A DNA stretch of 64,000 nucleotides from Psychrobacter sp. DAB_AL43B (GTDB lineage: Bacteria > Pseudomonadota > Gammaproteobacteria > Pseudomonadales > Moraxellaceae). Positions 9,075 through 18,701 of the stretch are shown here, piece by piece. A program made the position numbers and the translations under genes. Location: NCBI RefSeq assembly GCF_900168255.1, contig NZ_LT799838.1, forward strand, positions 2,046,001 through 2,110,000, read 5' to 3'. The notes below the pieces were generated by a model that was not told the DNA's origin, ran no database searches, and worked only from the letters and a program-made list of their open reading frames with translations. Every line of letters begins with the position of its first letter. Within the stretch, counting starts at the first letter, position 1.

Positions 9075-9106
9075 TTAGATAATTAGACAGCTAAACAGTT
9101 AGACGG
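9075..9106. repeat. Four degenerate 8-bp direct repeats upstream of ppk2
   Basis: Contiguous units TTAGATAA, TTAGACAG, CTAAACAG and TTAGACGG occupy 9075-9106, ending 93 bases before the ppk2 ATG. The regular 8-bp spacing suggests a protein-binding array, though the repeat could be chance in AT-rich DNA. It does not match the 11-bp direct-repeat spacing of a Pho box. Confidence 0.5.
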
Positions 9107-9199
9107 TGAAAAATAGCCAATACATAGCTTCATGATTAGATATGCTAAAGTAAAGGTCATACCTATAATAACCATAAAAATATTTATCAGGAGCTTACT

Positions 9200-10213
9200 A
9201 TGAACAATCCCTTCTCAGCAAGTGACCCCAAATCCTTAACAGCGCAAGGATCTAGTGAAATGACCTTACCTGAGCAAGTGACGTTCATCGAGCGGATGGA
9301 TAAAGATCTCTTAAACGACGAACTACGACGCAAGATGCATCAAGACTTAATTGATAGTTATGATGAAGAACTTGAAAACGAGATAGATGATTATGTGCGC
9401 GACTTTCGTTTTGATGGTCGCGAGATGAGTGAGCAAGAGCGCCTAGATCGACGCACTTATTTTCAAGAGCTGGTACGCTTGCAACGTGAGCTTATAAAAC
9501 TGCAAGATTGGGTGGTTGATCGCGGTGAGCGCATTGTTGTGATATTTGAAGGACGTGATTCTGCGGGTAAAGGTGGCGCAATCAAACGTATTACCCAGCG
9601 ATTGAATCCTCGTGTTTGTCGCGTCGCAGCTCTACCCGCACCCACTGAACGTGAGCAATCACAATGGTATTTTCAGCGTTATGTGGCGCACTTACCTGCT
9701 GCTGGTGAGATTGTTTTATTTGATCGCAGCTGGTATAACCGGGTAGGCGTCGAGCGTGTCATGGGGTTTTGTACAGATACGCAGTACGAAGAATTTTTCC
9801 AATCGGTACCGGAGTTTGAGCGTATGCTGGTACGTTCGGGCATTCGCTTGGTGAAATATTGGTTTTCAATTACTGATGATGAGCAGCATTCTCGCTTTAT
9901 GAGCCGGATTCACGATCCATTGAAGCAGTGGAAGCTGTCGGCGATGGACTTACAATCACGGCGGCGCTGGGAGGATTATACCAAAGCAAAAGAGACCATG
10001 TTTGAGCGTACTCACATTCCTGAAGCGCCTTGGTGGGTGGTCGAGGGCAATAATAAGAAACGCGCAAGGCTCAACTGTATTGCGCATTTACTCGAGCAGA
10101 TTCCTTATAAAGAAGTGCCGCGCGATGAAGTAGAGCTGCCTGAACGAAAGCGCGACGATGAGTATTACCGCGAGCCTATCCCCGATGATATGTATGTGCC
10201 GCCGCGTTATTAG
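9200..10213 (+). CDS. ppk2: Polyphosphate kinase 2
   Basis: 337 residues. PPK2 enzymes transfer phosphate between polyphosphate and nucleotides in the cytoplasm, mostly making NTP/NDP from polyP. Visible motifs are Walker A FEGRDSAGKGG (about residues 115-125), Walker B DRSWYNR (about 174-180), and the lid-region stretch SRIHDPLKQWKLSAMDL followed by RWEDYTKAK. A C-terminal acidic/Arg-rich tail is typical of one-domain class I enzymes. CAGGAG precedes the ATG. It is a single gene flanked by terminators. Class I/II/III preference for GDP or ADP cannot be decided here. Confidence 0.92.
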   Translation: MNNPFSASDPKSLTAQGSSEMTLPEQVTFIERMDKDLLNDELRRKMHQDLIDSYDEELENEIDDYVRDFRFDGREMSEQERLDRRTYFQELVRLQRELIKLQDWVVDRGERIVVIFEGRDSAGKGGAIKRITQRLNPRVCRVAALPAPTEREQSQWYFQRYVAHLPAAGEIVLFDRSWYNRVGVERVMGFCTDTQYEEFFQSVPEFERMLVRSGIRLVKYWFSITDDEQHSRFMSRIHDPLKQWKLSAMDLQSRRRWEDYTKAKETMFERTHIPEAPWWVVEGNNKKRARLNCIAHLLEQIPYKEVPRDEVELPERKRDDEYYREPIPDDMYVPPRY

Positions 10214-10253
10214 CACTCACATTTTCCCATTGTCTAAAACTATACTGCTAATA

Positions 10254-10287
10254 AAAAACAGCCTTATAAAAGTATAAGGCTGTTTTT
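10254..10287 (+). terminator. Bidirectional terminator after ppk2
   Basis: Perfect 15-bp stem (10254-10268 with 10273-10287, loop AAAG) whose ends are A5 and T5, so it can work in both directions, ending ppk2 and the pilZ transcript from the other side. Confidence 0.9.
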
Positions 10288-10366
10288 ATGACATCATTTT
10301 TAATGGAGCCGTCTCTTTAATATCCATCTTAATCACAGCACCTAGGATTACTGATAGGCATCAATA

Positions 10367-10714
10367 CTACATAGTATAAGTAGATTGTAAGCTGTCAATC
10401 TTACCCGCCAATAAACGTTCGACTTCGTTTTTGATTCTTAGTCCAGACATATCAGTGCCAATTTGTACCGCAAAACCCGCTGGTCGACCACTTTGAGCCT
10501 TGGAGTTAATCCAAACCACCTTGCCATTCATGGGTAAACGCTCGCTAGAATTGGGCAAAGTCACGGCAATAAACACCTCATCGCCCAGTTTTTGCGCTCG
10601 GTCGGAGGGTACAAACAATGCGCCGTTAGTAACAAAGGATAGATAGCTTGCATATAACATATCCATATTTTCAATATGACAGGTTAAAATCCCACCACGT
10701 CCTGGCATTGCCAT
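10367..10714 (-). CDS. pilZ: Type IV pilus assembly protein PilZ
   Basis: 115 residues, single PilZ domain. The order RGGILTCHIENMDMLYASY, SFVTNGALFVP, LGDEVFIAVTLP, GKVVWI and the C-terminal STYTM align closely from memory with Pseudomonas PilZ (ending THTM). Like that protein it lacks the RxxxR c-di-GMP-binding motif, so it probably acts in pilus assembly through protein partners rather than by binding c-di-GMP. It lies downstream of holB on the same strand, the same order as in Pseudomonas, which supports the assignment. AAGGA stands before the ATG. No other pilus gene is in the window. Confidence 0.9.
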   Translation of the reverse strand: MAMPGRGGILTCHIENMDMLYASYLSFVTNGALFVPSDRAQKLGDEVFIAVTLPNSSERLPMNGKVVWINSKAQSGRPAGFAVQIGTDMSGLRIKNEVERLLAGKIDSLQSTYTM

Positions 10715-10841
10715 AGTCAGCTTCCTTTATCAATGAAGTTTTCTGTATTTTTCAATACATTGTTAATGGTATTTAAGCGCAAACCATAAATATTAAATAT
10801 GAATTTGATGCCACTAATCGTATTTTTTGGTTTGCTATCTA

Positions 10842-11996
10842 TTATAAATTAGCCAATTCTTGCATCAGCTTATCATAGGCAAATTTTTCTTGCACATTTT
10901 GTTGTAGTGCTATTTTCGTCTCTAGTAAGCTATGTGCAAAAGCCTCTAGCCCAGTATCGACAGGTTTATAATCACTTAAAGTCGTTAAAAAATTAATGTC
11001 TTTTTGCAGCGCATCAAACCCTAAACAAACACGGCGGATATCAAGCAACATTAGCTCAGACAGCTGGATAAACTCTGTAATACCGAGCTGGGTTTGCCAA
11101 TAATCGCTTGCTGCTACGCTACTACGTTTCCCGCTACGCAATGCCTGCCATGTTGTCAGCCAGAGCGCACGCTTGCTATACCACGGCGCATGAGCAAGTG
11201 CTATCGCCGCTAAAGGCGCACCATTCGCTAATTGTATGAGCTGCTCAATCGCATCCGTACCAATCGCTTCACGATTAATAGTACTACCCAACGCTTGAGT
11301 AACATAATCCATTGAAATAGCAGGGTCAATCGTTTGTAATGCCAGCTGCTGCACACGACTTTTGATCGTCGGTAGCAACTGCGCAGGTGCATCACTAATC
11401 AACAATAAATGGACTTGTGCTTGTGGCTCTTCCAAGGTTTTAAGTAGCGCATTAGCAGCAGCAATCGTCATTTTTTCAGCATGATCGAGCACACAAATCC
11501 GCATACCTTGCCCACCTTGATAAATAAAAGGCTGTAAGGCACGGATATCATCCACCTTTATCTTTAGTGCTGCATTACTAGCTGCTTTGGCAGACTTTTT
11601 GTCTTTGCCAGTACTATTGGACCCTTCTTCATTATGAGCATTATCGGCACTGACTGGCATACTGACAATTGGCAATACTTGTAAACTTGGATGGGTACCC
11701 GACCTAAGCCACTGACAGCTCTCACAATCTCCGCAAGCGCCGAGTGGATTGACATCACGCTTGCGGCATAATAGCCATGCTACCAAACGCCATACAAAAG
11801 CGCGCTTACCCATTCCTTGCATACCAGCAGCCAAGAGCGCATGCGGCAAAGATTGCTGCGGCATTGATACTCGCTTCGTCAGCTGTGACCATAGCTCTTT
11901 TTGCCACGGTAATAACGGTGCAAAATAAATATTATCTGTCACAGGTATCATGGACATCATAGGCACTGTACTTGTCGTTTCTGTCATGTCACTCAT
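10842..11996 (-). CDS. holB: DNA polymerase III subunit delta-prime
   Basis: 384 residues, clamp-loader subunit. The N-terminal AAA-like domain contains a P-loop-like AAGMQGMGKRA (about 56-66), a zinc module with Cys77, Cys88, Cys91 and Cys94, and SRVQ in place of the SRC motif near residue 210. A hydrophilic insertion of about 25 residues (DNAHNEEGSNSTGKDKK region) follows the zinc module. The C-terminal helical collar domain is present. The start is the first ATG of several (11996, 11987), without a strong ribosome-binding site. It is followed by pilZ 127 bases downstream and preceded by kdsB 84 bases upstream, so it may be read from the lipid A operon. Confidence 0.9.
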   Translation of the reverse strand: MSDMTETTSTVPMMSMIPVTDNIYFAPLLPWQKELWSQLTKRVSMPQQSLPHALLAAGMQGMGKRAFVWRLVAWLLCRKRDVNPLGACGDCESCQWLRSGTHPSLQVLPIVSMPVSADNAHNEEGSNSTGKDKKSAKAASNAALKIKVDDIRALQPFIYQGGQGMRICVLDHAEKMTIAAANALLKTLEEPQAQVHLLLISDAPAQLLPTIKSRVQQLALQTIDPAISMDYVTQALGSTINREAIGTDAIEQLIQLANGAPLAAIALAHAPWYSKRALWLTTWQALRSGKRSSVAASDYWQTQLGITEFIQLSELMLLDIRRVCLGFDALQKDINFLTTLSDYKPVDTGLEAFAHSLLETKIALQQNVQEKFAYDKLMQELANL

Positions 11997-12080
11997 AGCT
12001 ATCGCTCAATACTTTTGAATAAGGAATAATAATTTAGCACTTAACCAAAAATTATATTATTTTACTTAGGCTATTTAATA

Positions 12081-12887
12081 TCAACCGTTTTGAAAAGCTG
12101 ACAAACTCATGGCATTTAAGCGGTCTAAATCTTCTTGCGTATCAACGCCTGCTGGAAGCGGACACGCTGCTGTTGCGATAGCAATATGCCCGCCATTTTC
12201 TAACACACGTAGCTGCTCTAAGCTTTCTAGTATCTCGAGGGGCGTTTGTGGCCAGTGGACAAACTGCTGTAATAGACTAACGCGATAAGCATATAGCCCT
12301 AAGTGACGAAAGGCATTTTTTGGTGGTTGTTTATTATTCTCATTTGCTAATACGGCATCACGCTCACAAGGAATCGCTGCTCGACTAAAATAAAGCGCCC
12401 GCTGCTGCTGGTTAGAAATCTGACTGACTACTTTGACGACCGATGGACGTATAAAAGTATCATAGTCTTCGATCGGTTCACACAAAGTCGCCATCACACT
12501 ATCAGCATCTTGCACCAATAATGCTTTGACTTGCTCTAACAATAACGGCGGCACTAGTGGCTCATCACCTTGCATATTGACCACAATATCATGCGCAGCC
12601 CAGCCTTTAATGCTAGCAACTTCAGCCAAACGGTCGGTGCCTGAAGCATGCTCGCTACTGGTCATCACGACATCAAAGCCTGCATCTATACAAATTTTGG
12701 CAATTGTCTCATCGTCAGTAGCAATACACATATCATCAGCAAAATCAGCCAATTGTGCTTTTTCAGCTACCCAAAGTATCATAGGCTTGCCATGAATATT
12801 TAATAATGGCTTGTCAGGTAATCGCGTGCTCTTAAGACGTGCGGGAATGACAATATGAGTTTTGACTGGCGTAACTGCTGGCGACAT
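12081..12887 (-). CDS. kdsB: 3-deoxy-manno-octulosonate cytidylyltransferase (CMP-KDO synthetase)
   Basis: 268 residues. Activates KDO with CTP for attachment to lipid A in the cytoplasm. The nucleotide-binding N-terminus [16 protein letters not shown], the GKPMI stretch, the ATDD box and [11 protein letters not shown] are all diagnostic of KdsB. AGGA is eight bases before the ATG. It is separated by 43 bases from lpxK upstream and forms with lpxK and msbA a lipid A/KDO group. Length is slightly over the usual 250 residues, mainly through short Asn/Gln-rich loops. Confidence 0.95.
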   Translation of the reverse strand: MSPAVTPVKTHIVIPARLKSTRLPDKPLLNIHGKPMILWVAEKAQLADFADDMCIATDDETIAKICIDAGFDVVMTSSEHASGTDRLAEVASIKGWAAHDIVVNMQGDEPLVPPLLLEQVKALLVQDADSVMATLCEPIEDYDTFIRPSVVKVVSQISNQQQRALYFSRAAIPCERDAVLANENNKQPPKNAFRHLGLYAYRVSLLQQFVHWPQTPLEILESLEQLRVLENGGHIAIATAACPLPAGVDTQEDLDRLNAMSLSAFQNG

Positions 12888-12930
12888 GGTCTATTCCTAA
12901 AAAATTATCCAAAGTTTTCAATTATAAGCT

Positions 12931-14070
12931 TTAGACGTTTGCTCTCTCAAATTTTTCATTATTCATAGCGATCTTCACAGTTCGTAATTGCTGCTGTAAT
13001 TGTTCATAGCAACTATCGGATAATACTGCTGTCACTGGTAATACCCATAATCTGCTGACCAGCTCTTTATATTCATCACTAAGCGTTTGATTAATAGTAG
13101 CTTGCACTAGTAACGCTCTTATTTTAACCGCATCTTTACTCGTCACAATGATAGGATGCTCGGTATACTGCGACAATTCAGTTAGACTAAAATCATAATG
13201 GTCAGGATAAGGATGCTGGATGACCTCAAAATCAAGCGAGTCTAAGGTGTCAAAAAAACGCTGTGGATAACCAATACCACTCACCGCGTGTACTAGATTG
13301 CCTCTCTCAGGTGCCACAATATTTACTATAGCTAAACCATCGACTTGATCATTACATGACCATAAGAGCTCTAAATCATCCGGCTGTAGATGCATCGTTA
13401 AACGCTCAGTCAGAGAGGCATTACTGTCAGATTTATCATTATGAATTGATGAGGCGTCTGTCTTTTGATGATAGACGACTTGCGCCCCTTGTAACCGCGA
13501 CATGGGCTCGCGTAAATATCCTGTTGGTAGCAGCTGCTTATTGCCAAATCCGCGTGCCGCATCTACCACAATCCATTCAATATCACGTTGCAGCGCATAA
13601 TGTTGTAAGCCATCGTCGGCAATAATTAATTGCAAGTCAGGATATGACTCCAACAAAGTAGTAACCGCTCGCTGACGACTCGGACATACCGCCATTGCAG
13701 CCCCTGTCATATTGACAATCAAGCATGGCTCATCGCCCACCACACTGGGTAAACTATCCGACCTGACCAAGGCTGGCATCTGACTACTATCGCCACCATA
13801 ACCACGACTGATGATGCCTATTTTTATGCCTTGCTGCTGCAAATGACGCACTAAAGTAATGATCAATGGCGTCTTGCCACTACCGCCAACTGTAATATTA
13901 CCGATAACCATTACCGGAATAGGCGCGCGGTAACTTGCAAACAGTCCTATTTTATAAGCTTGACGGCGTAACAGTATAAGCAGAGTATATAGCCAACTAA
14001 TAGGCAACAAAAACCAAAGCCAAATGGCTTGACGTTGCCATGCACGCGTCATTGTCGTTTCAATACTCAT
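12931..14070 (-). CDS. lpxK: Tetraacyldisaccharide 4'-kinase
   Basis: 379 residues. Phosphorylates the 4' position of the lipid A disaccharide at the inner face of the inner membrane. An N-terminal membrane anchor (about residues 14-34) precedes the P-loop GNITVGGSGKTPL (about 57-69), and GDEPCLI and ADDGLQHY follow, all LpxK hallmarks. An Asp/Ser-rich insertion near residues 205-225 (SSIHNDKSDSNAS) is not usual in the family. The gene is 83 bases downstream of msbA and 43 upstream of kdsB on the same strand. Confidence 0.95.
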   Translation of the reverse strand: MSIETTMTRAWQRQAIWLWFLLPISWLYTLLILLRRQAYKIGLFASYRAPIPVMVIGNITVGGSGKTPLIITLVRHLQQQGIKIGIISRGYGGDSSQMPALVRSDSLPSVVGDEPCLIVNMTGAAMAVCPSRQRAVTTLLESYPDLQLIIADDGLQHYALQRDIEWIVVDAARGFGNKQLLPTGYLREPMSRLQGAQVVYHQKTDASSIHNDKSDSNASLTERLTMHLQPDDLELLWSCNDQVDGLAIVNIVAPERGNLVHAVSGIGYPQRFFDTLDSLDFEVIQHPYPDHYDFSLTELSQYTEHPIIVTSKDAVKIRALLVQATINQTLSDEYKELVSRLWVLPVTAVLSDSCYEQLQQQLRTVKIAMNNEKFERANV

Positions 14071-14153
14071 TATAATTTGCGACTTATCCTATTCATCTAG
14101 TACTATTTATTTTATTCGGCAAAACACTATCAATTAAAATTGGCTAATAACCG

Positions 14154-15923
14154 CTATTCAAAATCGCGAGCATACATTTGCGCATAATGACCGTGTAATT
14201 GCATCAGCTCAGCATGCGTACCTAGCTCGACGATCCGCCCGCCATCTAGCACAGCGATACGATCAGCAGACTCAATCGTGGTTAAACGGTGAGCGATGAC
14301 CAGCGTCGTGCGATCTTTCATAATATTATCAAGCGCTTTTTGAATATAATATTCCGATTCATTATCCAAAGCACTAGTGGCTTCATCTAATATCAAAATC
14401 GGCGCGTCTTTCAATAATGCTCGTGCAATAGATATACGCTGACGCTGACCGCCTGACAATTGTAAACCTTCAGCGCCCACTTCACTCTGATAGCCATTCG
14501 GCATTTTCATAATAAAATCATGAGCAAACGCTTCCTTCGCTGCTTTCTCCACTTCAGCCTGAGTCTTATTGGCTAAGCTGCCATAAGCAATATTATTAAA
14601 AACCGTGGTATTAAAGAGCACCACTTGCTGATTGACCATAGAAATCTGGGCGCGCAAACTCTCAAGCTTAATGTCTTCAATCGGCATGCCATCAAGTGTA
14701 ATCTGCCCTGAAGAAGTCGATAAGGTGCGCGTTAGCAAATTTACTAAGGACGATTTACCAGCGCCACTACGTCCAACTAGTGCCACTGTCTCGCCTGCAC
14801 GCACGTCTAAAGTAAAGTCACGCAGTGCCACAGTTGAATCTGGATAAACCAAACCAACGTGCTCCAGTTGAATACTGCCCGTTAATGAAGGTTCCAGTAT
14901 ACCAGTGTCTTTTTCTTCAGGCTCATCCAGCAATTCAAATATAGATTCACCGGCTGCAAGACCTCTCTGTAGTTTCTGATTAACATCGGTCAGTGAGCGT
15001 ACCGGCTTACTTAACAGCCCTGCTGCAGCGATATAGGAGATGAACTCACCTGCCGAGATATTTTCGATGACCGATGGACGTAGTGCCAGCCACACTACGA
15101 CCGCCATCGCCGTTGCCATCAGTAACTGTACCGCTGGAGTATTAATACTATTGGTGACAACTATTTTCATACCTTGGCGCAGATTCTTCTTTGATACATC
15201 ATCAAAGCGCTGCGACTCGTAGGCTTGGCCACCATAGTTCTTCACCACTTGATAGCCACCAACGACCTCGTTGGTTATATGACTAACCGCACCCATGGTT
15301 TCTTGAACACCTTTGGAGAGTTTCATATAACGCTTGGAAGCAAAATTAACCAACCATAAGATTGGCGGTAGTACCAAAAACAAAATCAAGGTTAAACGCC
15401 AATTGGTATAGAGCAAAAACCCTAACAAAGCTATCACGGTCAAGCCATCACGCACTAGCGTCTTCATTGAATCAGTACTAGCTGCTGTCACCTGTTCTAC
15501 GTCAAAAATAAGCTTAGATGAAATTGTGCCAGAAGAATTGGCTAAGTAAAACGAGCTCGGCAAACGTAGTAATTTATTAAATACCTCTACCCTTATTTTA
15601 TAGACAAGATTGCGCGATACCAAAGCGGAGTAATAATTACCCAAAAAGCTACCCAATCCACGCACAAAGAACAACATAATTATCAATGCAGGAAACCAAG
15701 CTTGTTTGCTTCGATCATTTTGATTAATAGCATCGGTGATATATTGTAATAACTTAGCAATCCAAATCTCTGTTGCCGCATTAATAGCAAACCCTACTAT
15801 AACTAATATCAGCGCCCACCAATACGGCTTAAGATAACTCAATAGACGCAATAATGTCTTAAGCTTAGGTATTGGCGTTGCCTGTAAAATATCGGAGGTT
15901 TTGGTTATGTCAGGTTGGCTCAT
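14154..15923 (-). CDS. msbA: Lipid A export ABC transporter, permease/ATPase
   Basis: 589 residues, half-transporter working as a homodimer that flips lipid A-core across the inner membrane. Six membrane helices fill residues 35-330; the nucleotide-binding domain has Walker A LVGRSGAGKSS (about 383-393), the LSGGQRQRISIARA signature, Walker B ILILDEATSALD and the AHRLTTI switch His. Context with exbBD upstream and lpxK/kdsB downstream supports MsbA rather than another type 1 exporter. GAGG lies six bases before the ATG. Confidence 0.95.
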   Translation of the reverse strand: MSQPDITKTSDILQATPIPKLKTLLRLLSYLKPYWWALILVIVGFAINAATEIWIAKLLQYITDAINQNDRSKQAWFPALIIMLFFVRGLGSFLGNYYSALVSRNLVYKIRVEVFNKLLRLPSSFYLANSSGTISSKLIFDVEQVTAASTDSMKTLVRDGLTVIALLGFLLYTNWRLTLILFLVLPPILWLVNFASKRYMKLSKGVQETMGAVSHITNEVVGGYQVVKNYGGQAYESQRFDDVSKKNLRQGMKIVVTNSINTPAVQLLMATAMAVVVWLALRPSVIENISAGEFISYIAAAGLLSKPVRSLTDVNQKLQRGLAAGESIFELLDEPEEKDTGILEPSLTGSIQLEHVGLVYPDSTVALRDFTLDVRAGETVALVGRSGAGKSSLVNLLTRTLSTSSGQITLDGMPIEDIKLESLRAQISMVNQQVVLFNTTVFNNIAYGSLANKTQAEVEKAAKEAFAHDFIMKMPNGYQSEVGAEGLQLSGGQRQRISIARALLKDAPILILDEATSALDNESEYYIQKALDNIMKDRTTLVIAHRLTTIESADRIAVLDGGRIVELGTHAELMQLHGHYAQMYARDFE

Positions 15924-16072
15924 AAAAGCCTCAATTTAGGTATAATAACTAGAATGAATCGCACTAATCAAGCAGTGCTAACGATAGAGATAGAGCGTCA
16001 TAAAACAATCGGAGCGCTTAATAGCGCTATTTAATAACACTATTTAATTCCATTATAAAAAACCATCCACAA

Positions 16073-16504
16073 TTATTGTGGTAACGGTTGACCAAGCGGG
16101 ACAACGGTACTGATGTTTATATTTAAAAAGCCTAATTTACCAGCGACGTCCATGACTCGTATCACTGATTGATGAGTGGCATTAGCATCAGCGGCAATGA
16201 CAAATAGCATATCACGATTACTACCTGTCTCTTGCTGTAGCATGCTGATTAACTCAGCTTCGTTACTACTGGCAAGAGTGATACCATTGACCAGATAACT
16301 ACCGTCTTCTTGCACAGCCACCTCAATACTATTTTTGTCTTCTGTCAGCGCGACACCCTCAGCTTCAGGAAGAATAATATTTAAGCGGCTAAAATGGTTA
16401 AACGAAGTTGCTAGCAGTAAAAATACGATCAAAAATAATAAGCAATCAATCATTGGGGTTAGATTAATTTCAAGCGGCTCAACAGTTGGTTTTCTAAAGC
16501 GCAT
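16073..16504 (-). CDS. exbD: ExbD/TolR-family biopolymer transport protein
   Basis: 143 residues: a short cytoplasmic N-terminus, one membrane helix containing the conserved proton-path Asp (LTPMIDCLLFLIVFLL), then a periplasmic domain. Works with ExbB as a proton-driven motor in the inner membrane. It follows exbB by 71 bases and precedes msbA by 149. In Pseudomonas the same ExbB/ExbD-like pair stands before lpxK and kdsB, and a role linked to lipid A transport has been suggested from that context; TonB coupling is not shown, as no tonB is nearby. Confidence 0.88.
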   Translation of the reverse strand: MRFRKPTVEPLEINLTPMIDCLLFLIVFLLLATSFNHFSRLNIILPEAEGVALTEDKNSIEVAVQEDGSYLVNGITLASSNEAELISMLQQETGSNRDMLFVIAADANATHQSVIRVMDVAGKLGFLNINISTVVPLGQPLPQ

Positions 16505-16575
16505 ATTACTCTCTTCAATGTACTTAATACTAATGGGCTTAATGTAGGATTATCATAACTACTATATTACTATTA

Positions 16576-17304
16576 TTACAAACTAGCGGTTGCCACTTTA
16601 TCTAAACCCAAGCCGTCAATTGAACGCTCGGCTTCTGCCTGATCATCTGCCATTATATGTTGCGCAGGCGTATTAGGCTTATGAGTATGCTCTAACAATT
16701 GATAATCATATAGCTCTTGAATCATGAGCCCTGCTTGGGTCTCAAACTGAGCATTGATATCAATAATACGGCGCTGGAAGTAACGATAGGCCACCAGTGC
16801 TGGAATAGCGACAATCATACCAGCAGCGGTAGTGATCAGCGCCTGTGACACGCCAGCAGCAAGCATCGTAGGGTCTTGCATCGCACCATCAGTAATGGCT
16901 AAAAAAGATGATATGATACCTAATACTGTGCCCAATAAGCCAAGCAATGGCGCAATCGCGCCTATGGTGCCAAGCATATTGATGTTTTTTTCTAATTGAT
17001 GAACTTGTACACTGGCACGGTTTTGCATATGCATCGTCATCGACTCTAAGCCATACTGGCGATAGAGCAAACCCGTCGCTAGAATATCGCCAAGAGGGCT
17101 TTTTTCTTTGACACTTATTAACTGCGTACGGCCGATATCACCATTTTCACGTAGGCGAGTTATTAACTGCTCGCGCAATCTATTAGGTACAATTTTATTA
17201 AACTGTAAAGTATGGCTACGCTCGATAATAATCACTAACGCCAAAATTGAGCACAACACGATAGGCGTCATCAGCCAACCACCCGCCTTTACCAACTCCC
17301 ACAT
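16576..17304 (-). CDS. exbB: ExbB/TolQ/MotA-family proton channel protein
   Basis: 242 residues with three membrane segments (about residues 10-28, 112-134, 150-172). The region from NINMLGTIGAIAPLLGLLGTVLG through ALITTAAGMIVAIPALVAYRYF is the classic MotA_ExbB domain. First gene of the exbB-exbD-msbA-lpxK-kdsB run; AGAGAG stands before the ATG, the same site as before exbD. The C-terminal 40 residues are hydrophilic and not conserved. ExbB is preferred over TolQ because no tol-pal genes are near. Confidence 0.88.
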   Translation of the reverse strand: MWELVKAGGWLMTPIVLCSILALVIIIERSHTLQFNKIVPNRLREQLITRLRENGDIGRTQLISVKEKSPLGDILATGLLYRQYGLESMTMHMQNRASVQVHQLEKNINMLGTIGAIAPLLGLLGTVLGIISSFLAITDGAMQDPTMLAAGVSQALITTAAGMIVAIPALVAYRYFQRRIIDINAQFETQAGLMIQELYDYQLLEHTHKPNTPAQHIMADDQAEAERSIDGLGLDKVATASL

Positions 17305-17396
17305 ACGAACTCTCTTCTATATTTTTATAAAAATAGTTGTCATCAAGATAACTTGACAAGATAATTTGAACAGTAATTCCAAACGCATTCAATACC

Positions 17397-18533
17397 TTAA
17401 GCTTGTGCTTCTATATGCTTAATTAAGGCGGCTAACTGATCTTGGCTATGGAAAAATATCTCGACGCTACCCTGCCCATCCTTTTTATGCTTAAGCTTAA
17501 CTTCCGCCCCTAGCATGTCTGTTAGCCTCTGGGTTAAACGTTCAGCATCGCGAGATTGTGCTTGTTCAGTGCGATTGGCTTTGGGCGCTGGCTGCAAGAT
17601 AGATTTAACAAGCTTTTCAGCTTCACGTACAGTCATGCCACCATCAATTATTTTTTGGGCGATAATAGGCTGCTGCTCAGAGGATAAGGCCAAAAGTGTG
17701 CGCGCATGACCCATATCTAGGGCGCTATTCGCTAAATGGTCTTTCACCGTATCGTGTAATTGATTCAGACGCAGTAAATTCGATACCGTGGTACGTGCCT
17801 TGCCGACTACTTCAGCAATCATGGCATGACTCATACCAAACTCAGTATGAAAACGCTGTAACGCTGCAGCTTGCTCAATCACTGACAAATCTTCGCGCTG
17901 AATATTTTCAATCAAGGCGAGCGCAATCGCCAGCTCATCTGATAGGGCGCGCTCAATCGCTGGAATAACTGACTTGCCTGCCATTTTTGCGGCACGCCAG
18001 CGACGTTCACCTGCGATGATTTCATGAGTCACAAACGCTTCACTTTTGTCCTCATTCGCCAGCAATGGTCGGATAACGATAGGCTGCATGACGCCGTGCT
18101 GCTCAATAGAAGATGCCAACTCTGCAAGCGCAGTCTCACTCATGTCACGCCGTGGTTGATACTTACCCGCTTGCAATCGTGTCACATCAATTTGCACCAA
18201 ACTGATTTGATCTTCAGATGCACTATTTTCTGTGCCATTCACTCGATTAATAGTAGCATTGCTTTTAGTCATCGTGCGCGGCGAACGCGCTTTACGATTA
18301 ACAGTATCTTTTGACTCCGAAGTAATTGACTCGGAAGCAAGCGACTTTACACTGGCTTTTGCCTGAACCGTTTTAGCAGACATTGTTGTATCTAATGTTT
18401 CAGTTGGCAAAGTCGCATCAAGCGCAGCCATATCATCTTGCAAGGCAGAGGCGGTAATTTTCTTTTCTTTTTTGATTGACCCCAATAAGGCATCCAAACC
18501 TCGATTGGCAGCCAACCCTCTTTTCTTCGCCAT
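17397..18533 (-). CDS. parB: Chromosome partitioning protein ParB
   Basis: 378 residues. N-terminal KRGLAANRGLDALLG is the ParA-interacting tip; residues 30-105 are a Ser/Thr-rich linker longer than usual. The ParB/Srx CTPase domain includes LQAGKYQPRRDM and AGERRWRAAKMAG (CTP-binding box), followed by LIENIQREDLS and the HTH region ending GKARTTVSNLLRL. The C-terminal dimerisation domain is present. It would spread from parS; I saw no parS 16-mer in the window. Downstream of parA by 168 bases on the same strand. AGAGGA precedes the ATG. Confidence 0.95.
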   Translation of the reverse strand: MAKKRGLAANRGLDALLGSIKKEKKITASALQDDMAALDATLPTETLDTTMSAKTVQAKASVKSLASESITSESKDTVNRKARSPRTMTKSNATINRVNGTENSASEDQISLVQIDVTRLQAGKYQPRRDMSETALAELASSIEQHGVMQPIVIRPLLANEDKSEAFVTHEIIAGERRWRAAKMAGKSVIPAIERALSDELAIALALIENIQREDLSVIEQAAALQRFHTEFGMSHAMIAEVVGKARTTVSNLLRLNQLHDTVKDHLANSALDMGHARTLLALSSEQQPIIAQKIIDGGMTVREAEKLVKSILQPAPKANRTEQAQSRDAERLTQRLTDMLGAEVKLKHKKDGQGSVEIFFHSQDQLAALIKHIEAQA

Positions 18534-18701
18534 GATTACCTATCCTCTAACGCTAAAATAAAAGCCAAATAATTGTTAATGCGGCTTACTAATAAATAAT
18601 ATATTAAGTACTTTTCAGTACTTTGTTGTTTGGCTGATCGTTTGCTGTTATGACTAATACACTGTGTTCATAAATAGCCATTTTCTCTTCTATCAATATA
18701 A

